This document shows positions 1 to 8,297 of a DNA stretch of 64,000 bases, in pieces (the stretch's first letter is position 1; every line of letters begins with the position of its first letter). The stretch is taken from the NCBI GenBank assembly GCA_013298665.1, contig JAAFIK010000005.1:1-64000 (forward strand), in the 5' to 3' direction. The DNA is from Chitinophagales bacterium. Lineage in GTDB: Bacteria > Bacteroidota > Bacteroidia > Chitinophagales > Chitinophagaceae. Position numbers and translations under genes: made by a program. Below the pieces are notes generated by a model. It was not told the origin of the DNA and searched no databases. It was given only the letters and a program-made list of their open reading frames with translations.

Positions 1-1113
1 TATGGGGCGGTTCAACGCGTCGTACTGCGTATAGAGCCACTGCCCCGCACTGCGCAACCGGCCATCCTGGCTCAGTACCAGCCGGTCGCGGCCATCATAC
101 ACCATGTACACGGGGGCGGCACCCGGTACCTGTTTTTGCGTCATGCGCCCACGCCCGTCATAAGCATAGCGGAAACAAAGTTCTTCCAGTACCGTGGCCG
201 TCAGCACCCAGTCCGCGCCGGGTTGCCGCAATGTCTCCACCGCCTTGGGTGGCAGGGTGGCACAAAGCCGGTTCATGATGTCGTACACATAATAGGTACA
301 GAGCCAGCCGCTGTGGCCGCTGCCCATACCGGTATCCGCTACAGCGGTCAACTGTACTTTCTTCAGCACCACCTGACCCTCCCGGTCTTTGTATTCAATC
401 ACCTGTTTACCCCCTTCATCGGTGGTGATGGTCTTGTACAGGTTACCACCTCCATAAGTGCCGCTGCTGGTACAACTGCCAAAAGCACCGGCCACGATGG
501 TGGCACGCCAGAGGCGTACACTGTCGGTTGCTGTATTGATTAAATATCGTGTCTGCACCCCCCGGCCGGCACCCGCAAAATTGTTGCCCGGCGCCATGGT
601 CTTTACCGGGCGGTTCAGGGGACTGGCCTCATATTGTGTCTCGCCATAAAAGAAGGTCTCCCCCTGTGCGCCAAACTGCGTCTGCATAAAGGCCTGCTGC
701 TGGGCAAAGGGGTTGCGTTTAAACTGCCCGTCGTCAATAGAAGTATTGCCACCGGCGGTATTGGCATTAAAGGGCAGGTACTGGTACTGCTCGCGGCCAA
801 AAGCATCATAAGTCTGCGCGGTCACCACATCCACCGCAGCACCAAAGGTATTGCGCGAAGCCTGTTTGGCTACTGTTTGTATGGGGCGGCCGAGACCGTC
901 AAAGTATTGGGTGACCTGTTTTACGGTGGTAATGGGCTGGGTACTGTTGACAGTAACCGGCGTAAGTCCCGGCGCCACGGCATCCCAGGTACGGATATAG
1001 TTGGGTTTAACACCAGCAGGATAGGCAGACGGAAGGGGCGCCTGGGCCACGGCACTGCAAAAGCCGGAAAACAGCGTAAGCAGTAGTATGGTATATGTGG
1101 ATATGGTCCTCAT
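1..1113 (-). CDS. DUF6443 / YD-repeat (RHS-like) protein, 3' end outside window
   Basis: Partial: 371 codons run without a stop to the left edge. The start is taken at ATG 1113, giving MRTISTYTILLL then AVAQA, a signal peptide; an in-frame ATG at 1125 is an alternative. After the signal come the features of DUF6443 (YFDGLGRPIQTV, YDAFGREQYQYLPF) and YD-type repeats (YDIMNRLCATLP, YDGRGRMTQKQV, YDGRDRLVLSQDG, YDALNRP). Such proteins in Bacteroidota usually continue into an RHS-repeat core with a variable C-terminus, which is not visible here. It is the last visible gene of a leftward cassette with the SpvB/RHS-like protein (61 bp upstream) and the barrel protein, so a surface-exposed or secreted role is inferred. 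Confidence 0.85.
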   Translation of the reverse strand, partial: MRTISTYTILLLTLFSGFCSAVAQAPLPSAYPAGVKPNYIRTWDAVAPGLTPVTVNSTQPITTVKQVTQYFDGLGRPIQTVAKQASRNTFGAAVDVVTAQTYDAFGREQYQYLPFNANTAGGNTSIDDGQFKRNPFAQQQAFMQTQFGAQGETFFYGETQYEASPLNRPVKTMAPGNNFAGAGRGVQTRYLINTATDSVRLWRATIVAGAFGSCTSSGTYGGGNLYKTITTDEGGKQVIEYKDREGQVVLKKVQLTAVADTGMGSGHSGWLCTYYVYDIMNRLCATLPPKAVETLRQPGADWVLTATVLEELCFRYAYDGRGRMTQKQVPGAAPVYMVYDGRDRLVLSQDGRLRSAGQWLYTQYDALNRPI

Positions 1114-1174
1114 CGCAAAAATCATTAAAGTATAAAAAATAGCAAAGGATAGCAACCCCGGTACCGGGTACCCA

Positions 1175-4100
1175 TCAATCGCAGACCTCAGCGGTTCCGG
1201 CAAAATTGTAACAGATCCTTTTCACAATGCCCTTATCCGGATCGCGTATATAGCGCAACCGGTTCAGGTCATCATAGTCATAATATAATATTTTGCCGGT
1301 GGCATCACACTGGCTGGTTACCCCAACCAATGGATTGAAAGTAAACGTGGTCAGTTGCGCCCCCTCGGGAAAAAGCCGCAATTCGTCAATAACACCGGTA
1401 CCCGATAGGGTAACCTGTCCGCCCGCAGGGTTCACCACCCGGTGCTCAAAGAGCGTCCAGCCATTGTTGCTGCGTATGGCTGCAGCACTGGTACTGCCGC
1501 TCACCGATTGTGCGGTACCACCCTTGCACCAGTAGGATACCCGGTAGGTTTGGCCGGCAGCCAGGCCGGCCCGTACAATACTACCCGTTGCGAGTGCATA
1601 AGCCTTTTTACCGGTTGGTGCAGTGGTATCCGCTACCGGTACCCCGCTGAAACTGAACTGTCCGCGGCCATCGGCTTCAAAAGAAGTGGCCGCTATCGCA
1701 GTATAGTCCGCAGCATCCGCTTTACAGGTCTGGAAAAGACCATTATAATCCCACAGATAACTTACGGGCAGGTCATCTGCCCTCTGCATCTGGAGGATAT
1801 TTCCCCGGTTATCATAACGTACAAAACGCCCCACTTCCCTATAGCGTGCATCCTTTATATACAGCCCGCCCGCCGTAATGGCCGATGGCGTAAAGGCTGT
1901 AAACGCAACGGGTACAGCAAGATCCAGTTTGTACAATACTGCAGGGCGTAGCGTGGCAGAATCGTAGGTAGTCAGGCTTCCGTCCACCACCCATTCATCC
2001 CCATTGGGCAACTGCCGGATGCTGAGGTTTTCGATGGGCAGCAGGTAATTGCTGTTCCGTAAGTTCCGGATGGCCTGCGCAGCCATATCGGTACTGCCCG
2101 TGGCCGGTAGTGTATAATCCTGCACATAAACGGTTTTCTGGCGCAGCTTTTCACCCCCGGTGAGCAGCTTTTCCTGACGCGTGGGGAGGAAGTGCAGCGG
2201 ATTGTCGTAGTACAGATCGGTGGTATTGCCGAGCAACTGTCCGTTGGCATAATACTTGGCCGATTGCTGCACCGGGTTTGCCCAGCCTGTACGCTCAATG
2301 TACTGCTTTACAGGCAGGGAGCCGCCCCGGTTAAGCGGTGCTATTTTAACCCCTTCATGCAGCGTAACATTTTGTCCGCTATCTGCCGCATACAAAAACC
2401 CCGACTGCTGCTCCTGTTGCAGGCTGAAGCTACCCCCCTGGTACAAAAAAGTTTGCTGCGCGAGCAACTGCCCCTTCTTGTGGTCGTTCTTCAGCACCGG
2501 TCCAACCGGGTAAGTCAGTGTGGGTTGAAAATTGTCGCCAAATACCGCAAAGCGGTTGCTTACTTTTTGTTGCTGTCCCGCAGTTTGCTCCAGCACATCC
2601 ACATGTTCATAAATGATGGGGCTGCCGCTCTGCATCAGCATCGGGTAATTACTGGAAGCCGTACGCGCAAAAACCGTTTGCCGGGTCTGCATATTATTTA
2701 TGGTCGTGCCATTGATCTCCAGCAGGTAATCGAAGTTGCCCGGGTAGTTAAAAAAGCCCGAACTCTTTGCCGTATCAGCGGGTTGCCGGTAAACGTATCG
2801 TTTGGCCAGCACGGGTTGGGGGGCAATACCATCATACTGCCGGGTTTCCTGTACACGCAGCCCGCCAATTTTTTTATTGTACAGTTTGGCCTGCTGCCCC
2901 GGGCCGGTGATACTGATGGTTACATCCCTCGCATTCGGGTTGGTTTTGCCGGCAATGGTAAGCCGCAGCAGGTACTGGCCATTGAGCGCCATAAAATAAA
3001 GACTACCCCGGTTGGGCAGTAAGGCAATCTCTCCCGAGGGTTTGACCAGTTCAATTTTAGTACCGCAGGTATTCACACGATTATCAAAATCACATGCATT
3101 CGGGTTATCGATATCGATGCGGCAGAAATTGGTATTCCGGCGCATCTGCCCATTGTCAATGGTAAACGTATCCGTTAACACCGTGCCCGTAAAAGCCGGG
3201 GCAAGAATGGTGTTGCTCTGCATGGCCGCATACACCTGTTCACTCACTTCACCCTCACCGGGTATACCCGGTTCATGGTCAAAATCTTCGCCATAAGCAT
3301 CGTTCTGCGCATAGGTCAGTTCCGTAAACCCACCCGTGGGATAATACATCCGCGTAAGCGTACCAATTGTGGCAAAATTGATGGCGGGCGAGCGTACCGC
3401 CCCGGGCATGATCCAGGGTTGCGGTGTAACCGCATTCATGGCCGCGGCTTGCTCACTGCCCTGTGCCGGATAGCGGGGAACCATCGTGGTACTGACCCGG
3501 CCATTGTAATAGCCCCAGTAATCCTGGCTGTACGAGAGCCGGTAAGGCAATAGCCGTGTTGCCGGGTTATAATCATAATCAAAAGCATAAAGCCGCCTGG
3601 GTACAGCAGCCGTTTCCAGCATGACCGAGTCTAATTTCAATCGTTTGCAGTTAAAACTGTCGAATACCGGGCTCGTTGGCGAAGGCGGTGGCGCCGCCGC
3701 AAAATAACTTGTTTTTAACAGGTATTTTTTGATGCGGGTATTTGTGTAATCGAATACCTCGATCCCCTTCAGCGCAAAAGAACCCTTCAGGTCCTGCCGC
3801 CCTGTTGTGTCGTAGGTAAACAATACCTTGCCAAAACGCCCATAGACCGACCGTATCTGGAAGGTGGAAGAACGGCTTTCGGCATAAACATATTCATCAT
3901 TCACCGGGAAGTCATTACTGGCAGGTAAAAAAAGGGTTTCATTGACCCGGTTGTTATACTGGTTCAATACCGGCGTATAGTCGAAGAAAACCGTATCCGC
4001 AGCCCCCGGCAGCACAATCTCCGTCAGGAACCAGGCCGTATATTCATCTTTACCGGCACCCCGGCTGCCATTAAAAACAGTGGTGGTACTGGTGTTTTCA

Positions 4101-4807
4101 ATACGGGTGGCTGTACCCGCCAGGTTTTTACCAAATACATATACCGCGCCTTTCTCGTCGGTTACGCGCCACTGCGAAAAACTCCCCGACACCCCCTGCA
4201 CATCGGTACGGTCATAACTGAATTTCAGGTTGCTGAACAACTGCGTATGTACCTGTTTATCGGCCCTGGATAACAAGAAAGACCCGGATGCACCCGGCAG
4301 GTTATACTGGAACAAATCCGGCTCCAGGTCGATATTTCCCGAAGCAACAGCGTTTACAAAACTAACCAGGGCTGCGGACATGGCACCCGATGGCAGGTTG
4401 TTGGCATAAAAGGTATTGACACTGCTGAATGTATCTGTATTATCCAGATACCCGTTCACCGGGTACTCATCCCTGCTGCCCCGCACCGCGCGCGACAGGC
4501 TGAACCCGGCATTGAGCGACCAGCCCAGCCCGCAGGTACCGGCCATCTCTTCCACCCTTACCCCACCGGCATGATACCCCAGGCTGATGGGTAATTCAAA
4601 ATCGCCCAGCCGGATGGTATGCAGCGGTATGCTGATACCCGGGGTTCCGGTAGACAGGTTCACCGGCTGCTCCACGTATTTACCCAGGTTCGCCACTTCC
4701 GGCGAAGGCGGGGTGATATTCACATTAAAAGCAGGGGTTGTGGTCTGCTGTGCTGCCAGCACAAGGGTGGTGCCGGCAAGCAGGAAACTGGTCATTAATT
4801 TTTTCAT
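1175..4807 (-). CDS. Large secreted SpvB/RHS-like protein
   Basis: 1210 aa from ATG 4807 (MKKLMTSFLLAGTTLVLAAQQ, a clear signal peptide). A longer in-frame form from 4867 would put 20 untypical residues before it. The N-terminal ~100 residues carry the Bacteroidota version of the SpvB/TcB opening: VNLSTGTPGISIPL, LPISLGYHAGGVRVEE and GLGWSLNAGFSLSR. The C-terminus ends in YD-repeat-like text (YYDYDDLNRLRYIRDPDKG). The long middle has no domain I can name. It lies between the barrel gene (67 bp upstream) and the DUF6443 gene (61 bp downstream) on the same strand, so one transcript is likely. Known SpvB/RHS proteins form beta-shells that can enclose toxin domains; whether this one does is inference. 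Confidence 0.8.
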   Translation of the reverse strand: MKKLMTSFLLAGTTLVLAAQQTTTPAFNVNITPPSPEVANLGKYVEQPVNLSTGTPGISIPLHTIRLGDFELPISLGYHAGGVRVEEMAGTCGLGWSLNAGFSLSRAVRGSRDEYPVNGYLDNTDTFSSVNTFYANNLPSGAMSAALVSFVNAVASGNIDLEPDLFQYNLPGASGSFLLSRADKQVHTQLFSNLKFSYDRTDVQGVSGSFSQWRVTDEKGAVYVFGKNLAGTATRIENTSTTTVFNGSRGAGKDEYTAWFLTEIVLPGAADTVFFDYTPVLNQYNNRVNETLFLPASNDFPVNDEYVYAESRSSTFQIRSVYGRFGKVLFTYDTTGRQDLKGSFALKGIEVFDYTNTRIKKYLLKTSYFAAAPPPSPTSPVFDSFNCKRLKLDSVMLETAAVPRRLYAFDYDYNPATRLLPYRLSYSQDYWGYYNGRVSTTMVPRYPAQGSEQAAAMNAVTPQPWIMPGAVRSPAINFATIGTLTRMYYPTGGFTELTYAQNDAYGEDFDHEPGIPGEGEVSEQVYAAMQSNTILAPAFTGTVLTDTFTIDNGQMRRNTNFCRIDIDNPNACDFDNRVNTCGTKIELVKPSGEIALLPNRGSLYFMALNGQYLLRLTIAGKTNPNARDVTISITGPGQQAKLYNKKIGGLRVQETRQYDGIAPQPVLAKRYVYRQPADTAKSSGFFNYPGNFDYLLEINGTTINNMQTRQTVFARTASSNYPMLMQSGSPIIYEHVDVLEQTAGQQQKVSNRFAVFGDNFQPTLTYPVGPVLKNDHKKGQLLAQQTFLYQGGSFSLQQEQQSGFLYAADSGQNVTLHEGVKIAPLNRGGSLPVKQYIERTGWANPVQQSAKYYANGQLLGNTTDLYYDNPLHFLPTRQEKLLTGGEKLRQKTVYVQDYTLPATGSTDMAAQAIRNLRNSNYLLPIENLSIRQLPNGDEWVVDGSLTTYDSATLRPAVLYKLDLAVPVAFTAFTPSAITAGGLYIKDARYREVGRFVRYDNRGNILQMQRADDLPVSYLWDYNGLFQTCKADAADYTAIAATSFEADGRGQFSFSGVPVADTTAPTGKKAYALATGSIVRAGLAAGQTYRVSYWCKGGTAQSVSGSTSAAAIRSNNGWTLFEHRVVNPAGGQVTLSGTGVIDELRLFPEGAQLTTFTFNPLVGVTSQCDATGKILYYDYDDLNRLRYIRDPDKGIVKRICYNFAGTAEVCD

Positions 4808-4830
4808 TCCAATGGGCATACGATATGCGT
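4805..4830 (-). repeat. Start-region leader, copy A (in front of the SpvB/RHS-like gene)
   Basis: Read on the minus strand, this segment has CGCATA, an in-frame ATGCC, then GGAATG ending at the chosen start codon. It matches the segment before the barrel gene (6303-6328) at 18 of 26 positions with identical spacing. It contains a perfect small inverted repeat, GCATA-N3-TATGC (4816-4828). It may be a duplicated translation-initiation or regulatory element, or simply shared coding if the longer MP(I/V)GMKK start is used. Confidence 0.5.
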
Positions 4831-4874
4831 ATTTTAAAAAATGGTACGGAAAACAGCGGGCAGGCAAAACAGCC

Positions 4875-6305
4875 TTAAAAACTATAGCCTACCCTGAATA
4901 CAAAGGGCTGGCCAACGGGTATGTGGCGCTGGTACAGCACATCATACAATACCTGTACCTTACTCGCTTTAAACCATTTGCTCTTAATATTGATCTTTTT
5001 GGCCAACCCCACCAACGCTGCCTGCTGCCAACTGTTGTAGTCACGCAATTGCGCAATGGAACTGAAGGCAGCCTGGTGGTTCAGTTCATAACCACCGGTG
5101 AGGTAAAATTGCTTTTTGAGCTTCCAGTCAATATAACTGCGGAGACCAAGCCCCTGGTGACTGATCCGCAGCCTTTGCAAGCTGCCCACCCCCAGGCGGT
5201 AACTGGCGCCTACCCCGATGATGCTCTTGTCGTTGAGTTTGTACCCCACCCCCAACGCAATATCTGCGGCTGTGGGCACCAGCGGGTTGACCCTGGCAAA
5301 CTGTACATTGGCATCATATACAATCCGCTGGCGGAAGGTTTTTGTTTTGGTCATATTGGGTTTAAAACCGGGCATATCTGCATCACTGCCGCCGCCATAC
5401 TGTGCTGCCTTCTCTTTAAGTTGTGCCAACTGTGCCTGTGCTGCCTGCATATTGTCGCGTACCTGTTGCAGACCGTTGGGACCGGCCGCCGAAATGCGCT
5501 GCATCAGCAGGGCTTCCACGCTTTGCCGCGTTTGCAAACCCGCCAGGCTTTGTGCCGTACCATAGCCCGCCGGCACGCGGAAGAGCGCAGCCAACTGGCT
5601 GTTCTGCTGCAGAAAACTGGTGAATGCCGGTATTTTCCGGAGCAGCCGCATGACCATCTCCTCCCGCTTTGCCGGATCCTGAAAGAGTTCCTTATAATTG
5701 CGCAGGCTTTCGGCATAATACCAGGCCTCACTGTTGATCTTACGCAGGTATTTGCTTTTTCCCGCATATTGTATGGCCTGTGTAATCAACTGCTGGCGGC
5801 GCTGGCGTATAAAAGCAGCGATGGCCTCATTATTGCCGATCAGGCTGTCTGCCGCCATTACTTTTTCCTTCGTGGCCTTTAAGGGTGCCAGCACTTGCCT
5901 GCTCAGTTGTGCTTGCTGGCTGTCTAAATAAGCGATGCTGTTTTTCAGTTCATCACGGTACTGATCGTACTGCTGCTGGTATTGCCCCACCATGCGCTGC
6001 CCCGCCTGGTATTGCGCATACACCCGGGCAAAACTGAGCTGGCCGGGGCCAAACAGCCTCGCCGCTGTTTCGGGACTGGCTTTTTCGAGTATATTTTTGA
6101 GTTTGGCCTCCCAGCGGGCGAGCCGGGCAAGGGTACGCCCCGTTTTGGCATCAATACGATGGGTGTAATGGTCAAGCTTTTTGTCGATGGCCGTAAAAAA
6201 GCGGGTGGGTACCTCAGACAAGTCCTGTGTACTGTCGGCAGACGGTTGTGCCATGGTAGCGCATCCTGTCAACAGGAGGAACAGGGCTAAAGTTATTTTT
6301 TTCAT
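4875..6305 (-). CDS. Outer-membrane beta-barrel protein with coiled-coil N-terminal half
   Basis: 476 aa from ATG 6305 (MKKITLALFLLLTGCATMAQ). This is a signal peptide; the LLTGC stretch could also be a lipobox. An in-frame ATG lies 4 codons upstream (6317). Residues ~20-320 are helical and rich in Q, K, E and A (AQAQLAQLKEKAAQYGG, QQQYDQYRDELKNSIAYLD), suggesting coiled coils. The last ~150 residues alternate polar and hydrophobic positions as in a small barrel (ALGVGYKLNDKSIIGVGASY, FYLTGGYELNHQAAF) and end in the aromatic outer-membrane signature FVFRVGYSF. It is the first gene of the cassette with the SpvB/RHS-like and DUF6443 proteins, so an anchoring or export role for them is a reasonable inference. 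No named family is recognised. Confidence 0.75.
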   Translation of the reverse strand: MKKITLALFLLLTGCATMAQPSADSTQDLSEVPTRFFTAIDKKLDHYTHRIDAKTGRTLARLARWEAKLKNILEKASPETAARLFGPGQLSFARVYAQYQAGQRMVGQYQQQYDQYRDELKNSIAYLDSQQAQLSRQVLAPLKATKEKVMAADSLIGNNEAIAAFIRQRRQQLITQAIQYAGKSKYLRKINSEAWYYAESLRNYKELFQDPAKREEMVMRLLRKIPAFTSFLQQNSQLAALFRVPAGYGTAQSLAGLQTRQSVEALLMQRISAAGPNGLQQVRDNMQAAQAQLAQLKEKAAQYGGGSDADMPGFKPNMTKTKTFRQRIVYDANVQFARVNPLVPTAADIALGVGYKLNDKSIIGVGASYRLGVGSLQRLRISHQGLGLRSYIDWKLKKQFYLTGGYELNHQAAFSSIAQLRDYNSWQQAALVGLAKKINIKSKWFKASKVQVLYDVLYQRHIPVGQPFVFRVGYSF

Positions 6306-6328
6306 TCCGACAGGCATGGTGTATGCGG
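6303..6328 (-). repeat. Start-region leader, copy B (in front of the barrel gene)
   Basis: Counterpart of the element at 4805-4830. On the minus strand it reads CGCATA, ATGCC, then GGAATG at the start codon, with the same spacing. The palindrome is imperfect here (GCATA versus CATGC arms, 6314-6326). Confidence 0.45.
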
Positions 6329-6681
6329 GTTTCAGGTGAAACGGCTGCCCACAGGTGCTTGGAGTTTAGAAACGTTTTACAATACGTTCACACAAAACTG
6401 CATTAAAAAACCGAGACTGCCAAAGGGAAAAATCCGGTTTTCCGGAGAAAAACAGAAAAACCCGGCAGGGAAGCATTTATCCCACTTTTGCAGCAGCGGT
6501 ATTTCTCCCGTGAACCGGACAGGGTTAATCCCGGTAAAGCCCCCCAAAAGGCTTTTGTTGACCCTGCGGGCAGATATTGCAGCCGGCAGCAATATCCGGA
6601 GTTAAATTAATTGTGGGTAAATAATTTTACCATTTGGCGCTAAGCCGCTAATTTTGTCGCGTTTACGAAAACATGACAGAT
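6306..6681. other. Divergent intergenic region between barrel gene and ompA-like gene
   Basis: 376 bp with no convincing gene; the short open frames here do not look like proteins. It holds an 8-bp inverted repeat, gatattgc/gcaatatc (6573-6596, with a GCCGGC palindrome in the loop), and a TAATTTTG element (6649-6656) that fits the Bacteroidota -7 consensus for the rightward gene. No clear signal was found for the leftward cassette. Confidence 0.5.
6649..6656 (+). promoter_or_regulatory. Bacteroidota-type -7 element (TAATTTTG)
   Basis: Exact match to TAnnTTTG, 25 bp before the ATG at 6682. No TTTG at the expected 19-21 bp upstream distance (the nearest, 6633-6636, is too close), so the call rests on the -7 box alone. 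The implied leader is very short. Confidence 0.35.
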
Positions 6682-8022
6682 ATGAATAAATTTTTATTGT
6701 CGCTCCTCGCGCTCGGTTTTGCTACCATGGCTTCAGGCCAGAACAGCTACCGCAAAGCTCCGGCACTTGGACTTCACTTCACCCTTACAGATTTTAACAC
6801 AGCAGCTTCCATCCGCAGCAAAGGTTTAACATCGGTTATCAATTCCAAGGAATGGAGCCGTACCAAAAATATGGCCGTAGGCATGGGCCTCAGTTATATG
6901 GAAGGTCTTAGCGACCATATTGATTTTGCCGGTACCCTTGCGGGTACTTTTGTAGCTTATCCGGTACCCAACAAACGATTTGTAACCAATGAAAGGTTAT
7001 TGCTCGAAGGTACGGCCATGGCCAACCTCAAACTCCTCACCGATAAATACTGGGTGTCTCCCTATATTTCAGCAGGTGTGGGTATCTCCAAGTACAGTGC
7101 ATATTATGGTGCTTTTATACCCATGGGGGTTGGCTTGCAGGTAAACCTTTACAATGAAGCGTTTATCCTGGTCAATTCACAATACAGGGTTCCCGTAACA
7201 GAAAATACTGCCCACCACCTGTTCCACAGCGTAGGCGTGGCCGGTAATATTTTTAAGCACAAGGAAAAGCCTGTAGTGGTGGTTCCGCCCCCGCCGGCAA
7301 AACCCGAACCACCCAAAGACCGTGATGGTGATGGCATCCTTGATACAGACGACAAATGCCCTGATGTAAAAGGAATCGCTTCCTTACAAGGCTGCCCGGA
7401 TCGCGACGGCGATGGTATTGCCGATGGTGACGACAGTTGTCCCGACAAAGCCGGTACTGCCAAATACAAAGGTTGTCCCGTACCCGATACTGATGGCGAT
7501 GGCATCAATGATGAAAACGACAAATGTCCTGCTGTTGCCGGCGTGGCCCGTTACAATGGCTGCCCCGTTCCGGATACAGACGGAGACGGCGTAAATGATG
7601 AAGAAGATAAATGCGTGGACAAACCCGGCCCGGCCTCCAACAATGGTTGTCCCGAAATTGCACAAGCCGTTATCGAGCGCGTCAAAAATGCAGCCGGTAA
7701 CATATTCTTCGCCACCGGCAGTGCCAAACTCCTGCCCAAATCTTTCAAAGCGCTCAACGATGTGGTGAAGATCATGGCCAACGATCCAACCCTGATGCTC
7801 GATATTGAAGGCCATACCGACAATACCGGTAAGCCTGAAAAAAATACGGCGCTCAGCCAGAACCGTGCAAATGCGGTGATGGCCTACCTCAAATCAAAAG
7901 GCGTGGATGGTGCTAAAATGCAGGCCAATGGCTTTGGCCAGGACCAGCCCGTAGCCGACAATAAAACTGCTGCCGGTCGTGCAAAGAACCGCAGGGTTGA
8001 AATGAAGATCAGGAATTATTGA
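6682..8022 (+). CDS. OmpA-family outer-membrane protein with TSP3 repeats
   Basis: 446 aa from ATG 6682 (MNKFLLSLLALGFATMASGQ, signal peptide); ATG 6673 adds three residues (MTD). Residues ~20-200 form an N-terminal beta-barrel. A proline linker (VVPPPPAKPEPP) leads to four thrombospondin type 3 calcium-binding motifs (DRDGDGILD, DRDGDGIAD, DTDGDGIND, DTDGDGVND), each followed by a K/S-CPD-like stretch. The C-terminal ~110 residues are an OmpA peptidoglycan-binding domain (IFFATGSAKLLP, LDIEGHTDNTG, LSQNRANAVMAYL, GRAKNRRVEMKI). It would tie the outer membrane to peptidoglycan. It stands alone, followed by a strong hairpin terminator. Confidence 0.93.
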   Translation: MNKFLLSLLALGFATMASGQNSYRKAPALGLHFTLTDFNTAASIRSKGLTSVINSKEWSRTKNMAVGMGLSYMEGLSDHIDFAGTLAGTFVAYPVPNKRFVTNERLLLEGTAMANLKLLTDKYWVSPYISAGVGISKYSAYYGAFIPMGVGLQVNLYNEAFILVNSQYRVPVTENTAHHLFHSVGVAGNIFKHKEKPVVVVPPPPAKPEPPKDRDGDGILDTDDKCPDVKGIASLQGCPDRDGDGIADGDDSCPDKAGTAKYKGCPVPDTDGDGINDENDKCPAVAGVARYNGCPVPDTDGDGVNDEEDKCVDKPGPASNNGCPEIAQAVIERVKNAAGNIFFATGSAKLLPKSFKALNDVVKIMANDPTLMLDIEGHTDNTGKPEKNTALSQNRANAVMAYLKSKGVDGAKMQANGFGQDQPVADNKTAAGRAKNRRVEMKIRNY

Positions 8023-8069
8023 TCCCAACATACGGCAGTTGCTTACAACAGGCTGCCCCGGGAAATTGA

Positions 8070-8114
8070 CTATACAAAAACGGTCTTACGAAATGTAAGA
8101 CCGTTTTTGTATAG
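8070..8114. terminator. Bidirectional intrinsic terminator
   Basis: A perfect 20-bp inverted repeat (arms 8070-8089 and 8095-8114, loop gaaat). Each arm carries a run of five A or T next to the GC part (ACGGTCTTAC), so it can stop transcription of the ompA-like gene from the left and of the rRNA methyltransferase operon from the right. Confidence 0.85.
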
Positions 8115-8200
8115 TACTGAGTACCAGGTACTTGGTACTCAGTACTTAGTAGCAAGAGAAGAAGACATCAGTATCAGGAGGGTACTAAGTACTCAGTACT
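8113..8200. repeat. GTACT-rich palindromic spacer repeat
   Basis: Directly after the terminator lies a second 13-bp perfect inverted repeat (agtactgagtacc 8113-8125 / ggtactcagtact 8134-8146). At 8180-8200 there is a further ggtactaagtactcagtact block built of the same words. Related GAGTAC/CAGTA words recur at 8281-8292. No coding potential is seen. Confidence 0.7.
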
Positions 8201-8220
8201 GGAAAAGACGGGCTTAGACG

Positions 8221-8250
8221 GGTAACCCTCGGCTTTACCACGGGGTTACC
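8221..8250. repeat. GGTAACCC inverted repeat
   Basis: Perfect 8-bp arms ggtaaccc (8221-8228) and gggttacc (8243-8250) around a GC-rich loop. The GGTAACCCCG word resembles the palindromic element near 62.9 kb, but the relationship is weak. Confidence 0.45.
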
Positions 8251-8297
8251 TCGGGGCTGCTACGGGAAAGATGCCCCGACTGAGTACACAGTATTTG

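Noticed and set aside
2192-3022. 276-codon plus-strand frame inside the SpvB/RHS-like gene
   Set aside because: Fully antisense to a continuous 1210-aa coding region; no domain or signal.
4587-5882. 431-codon plus-strand frame across the barrel gene and the start of the SpvB/RHS-like gene
   Set aside because: It crosses two genes with signal peptides and clear family features on the other strand; composition is that of an antisense shadow.
6336-6605. 89-codon frame in the divergent spacer before the ompA-like gene
   Set aside because: Basic, low-complexity translation without signal or domain; the region carries a promoter element and inverted repeat instead.
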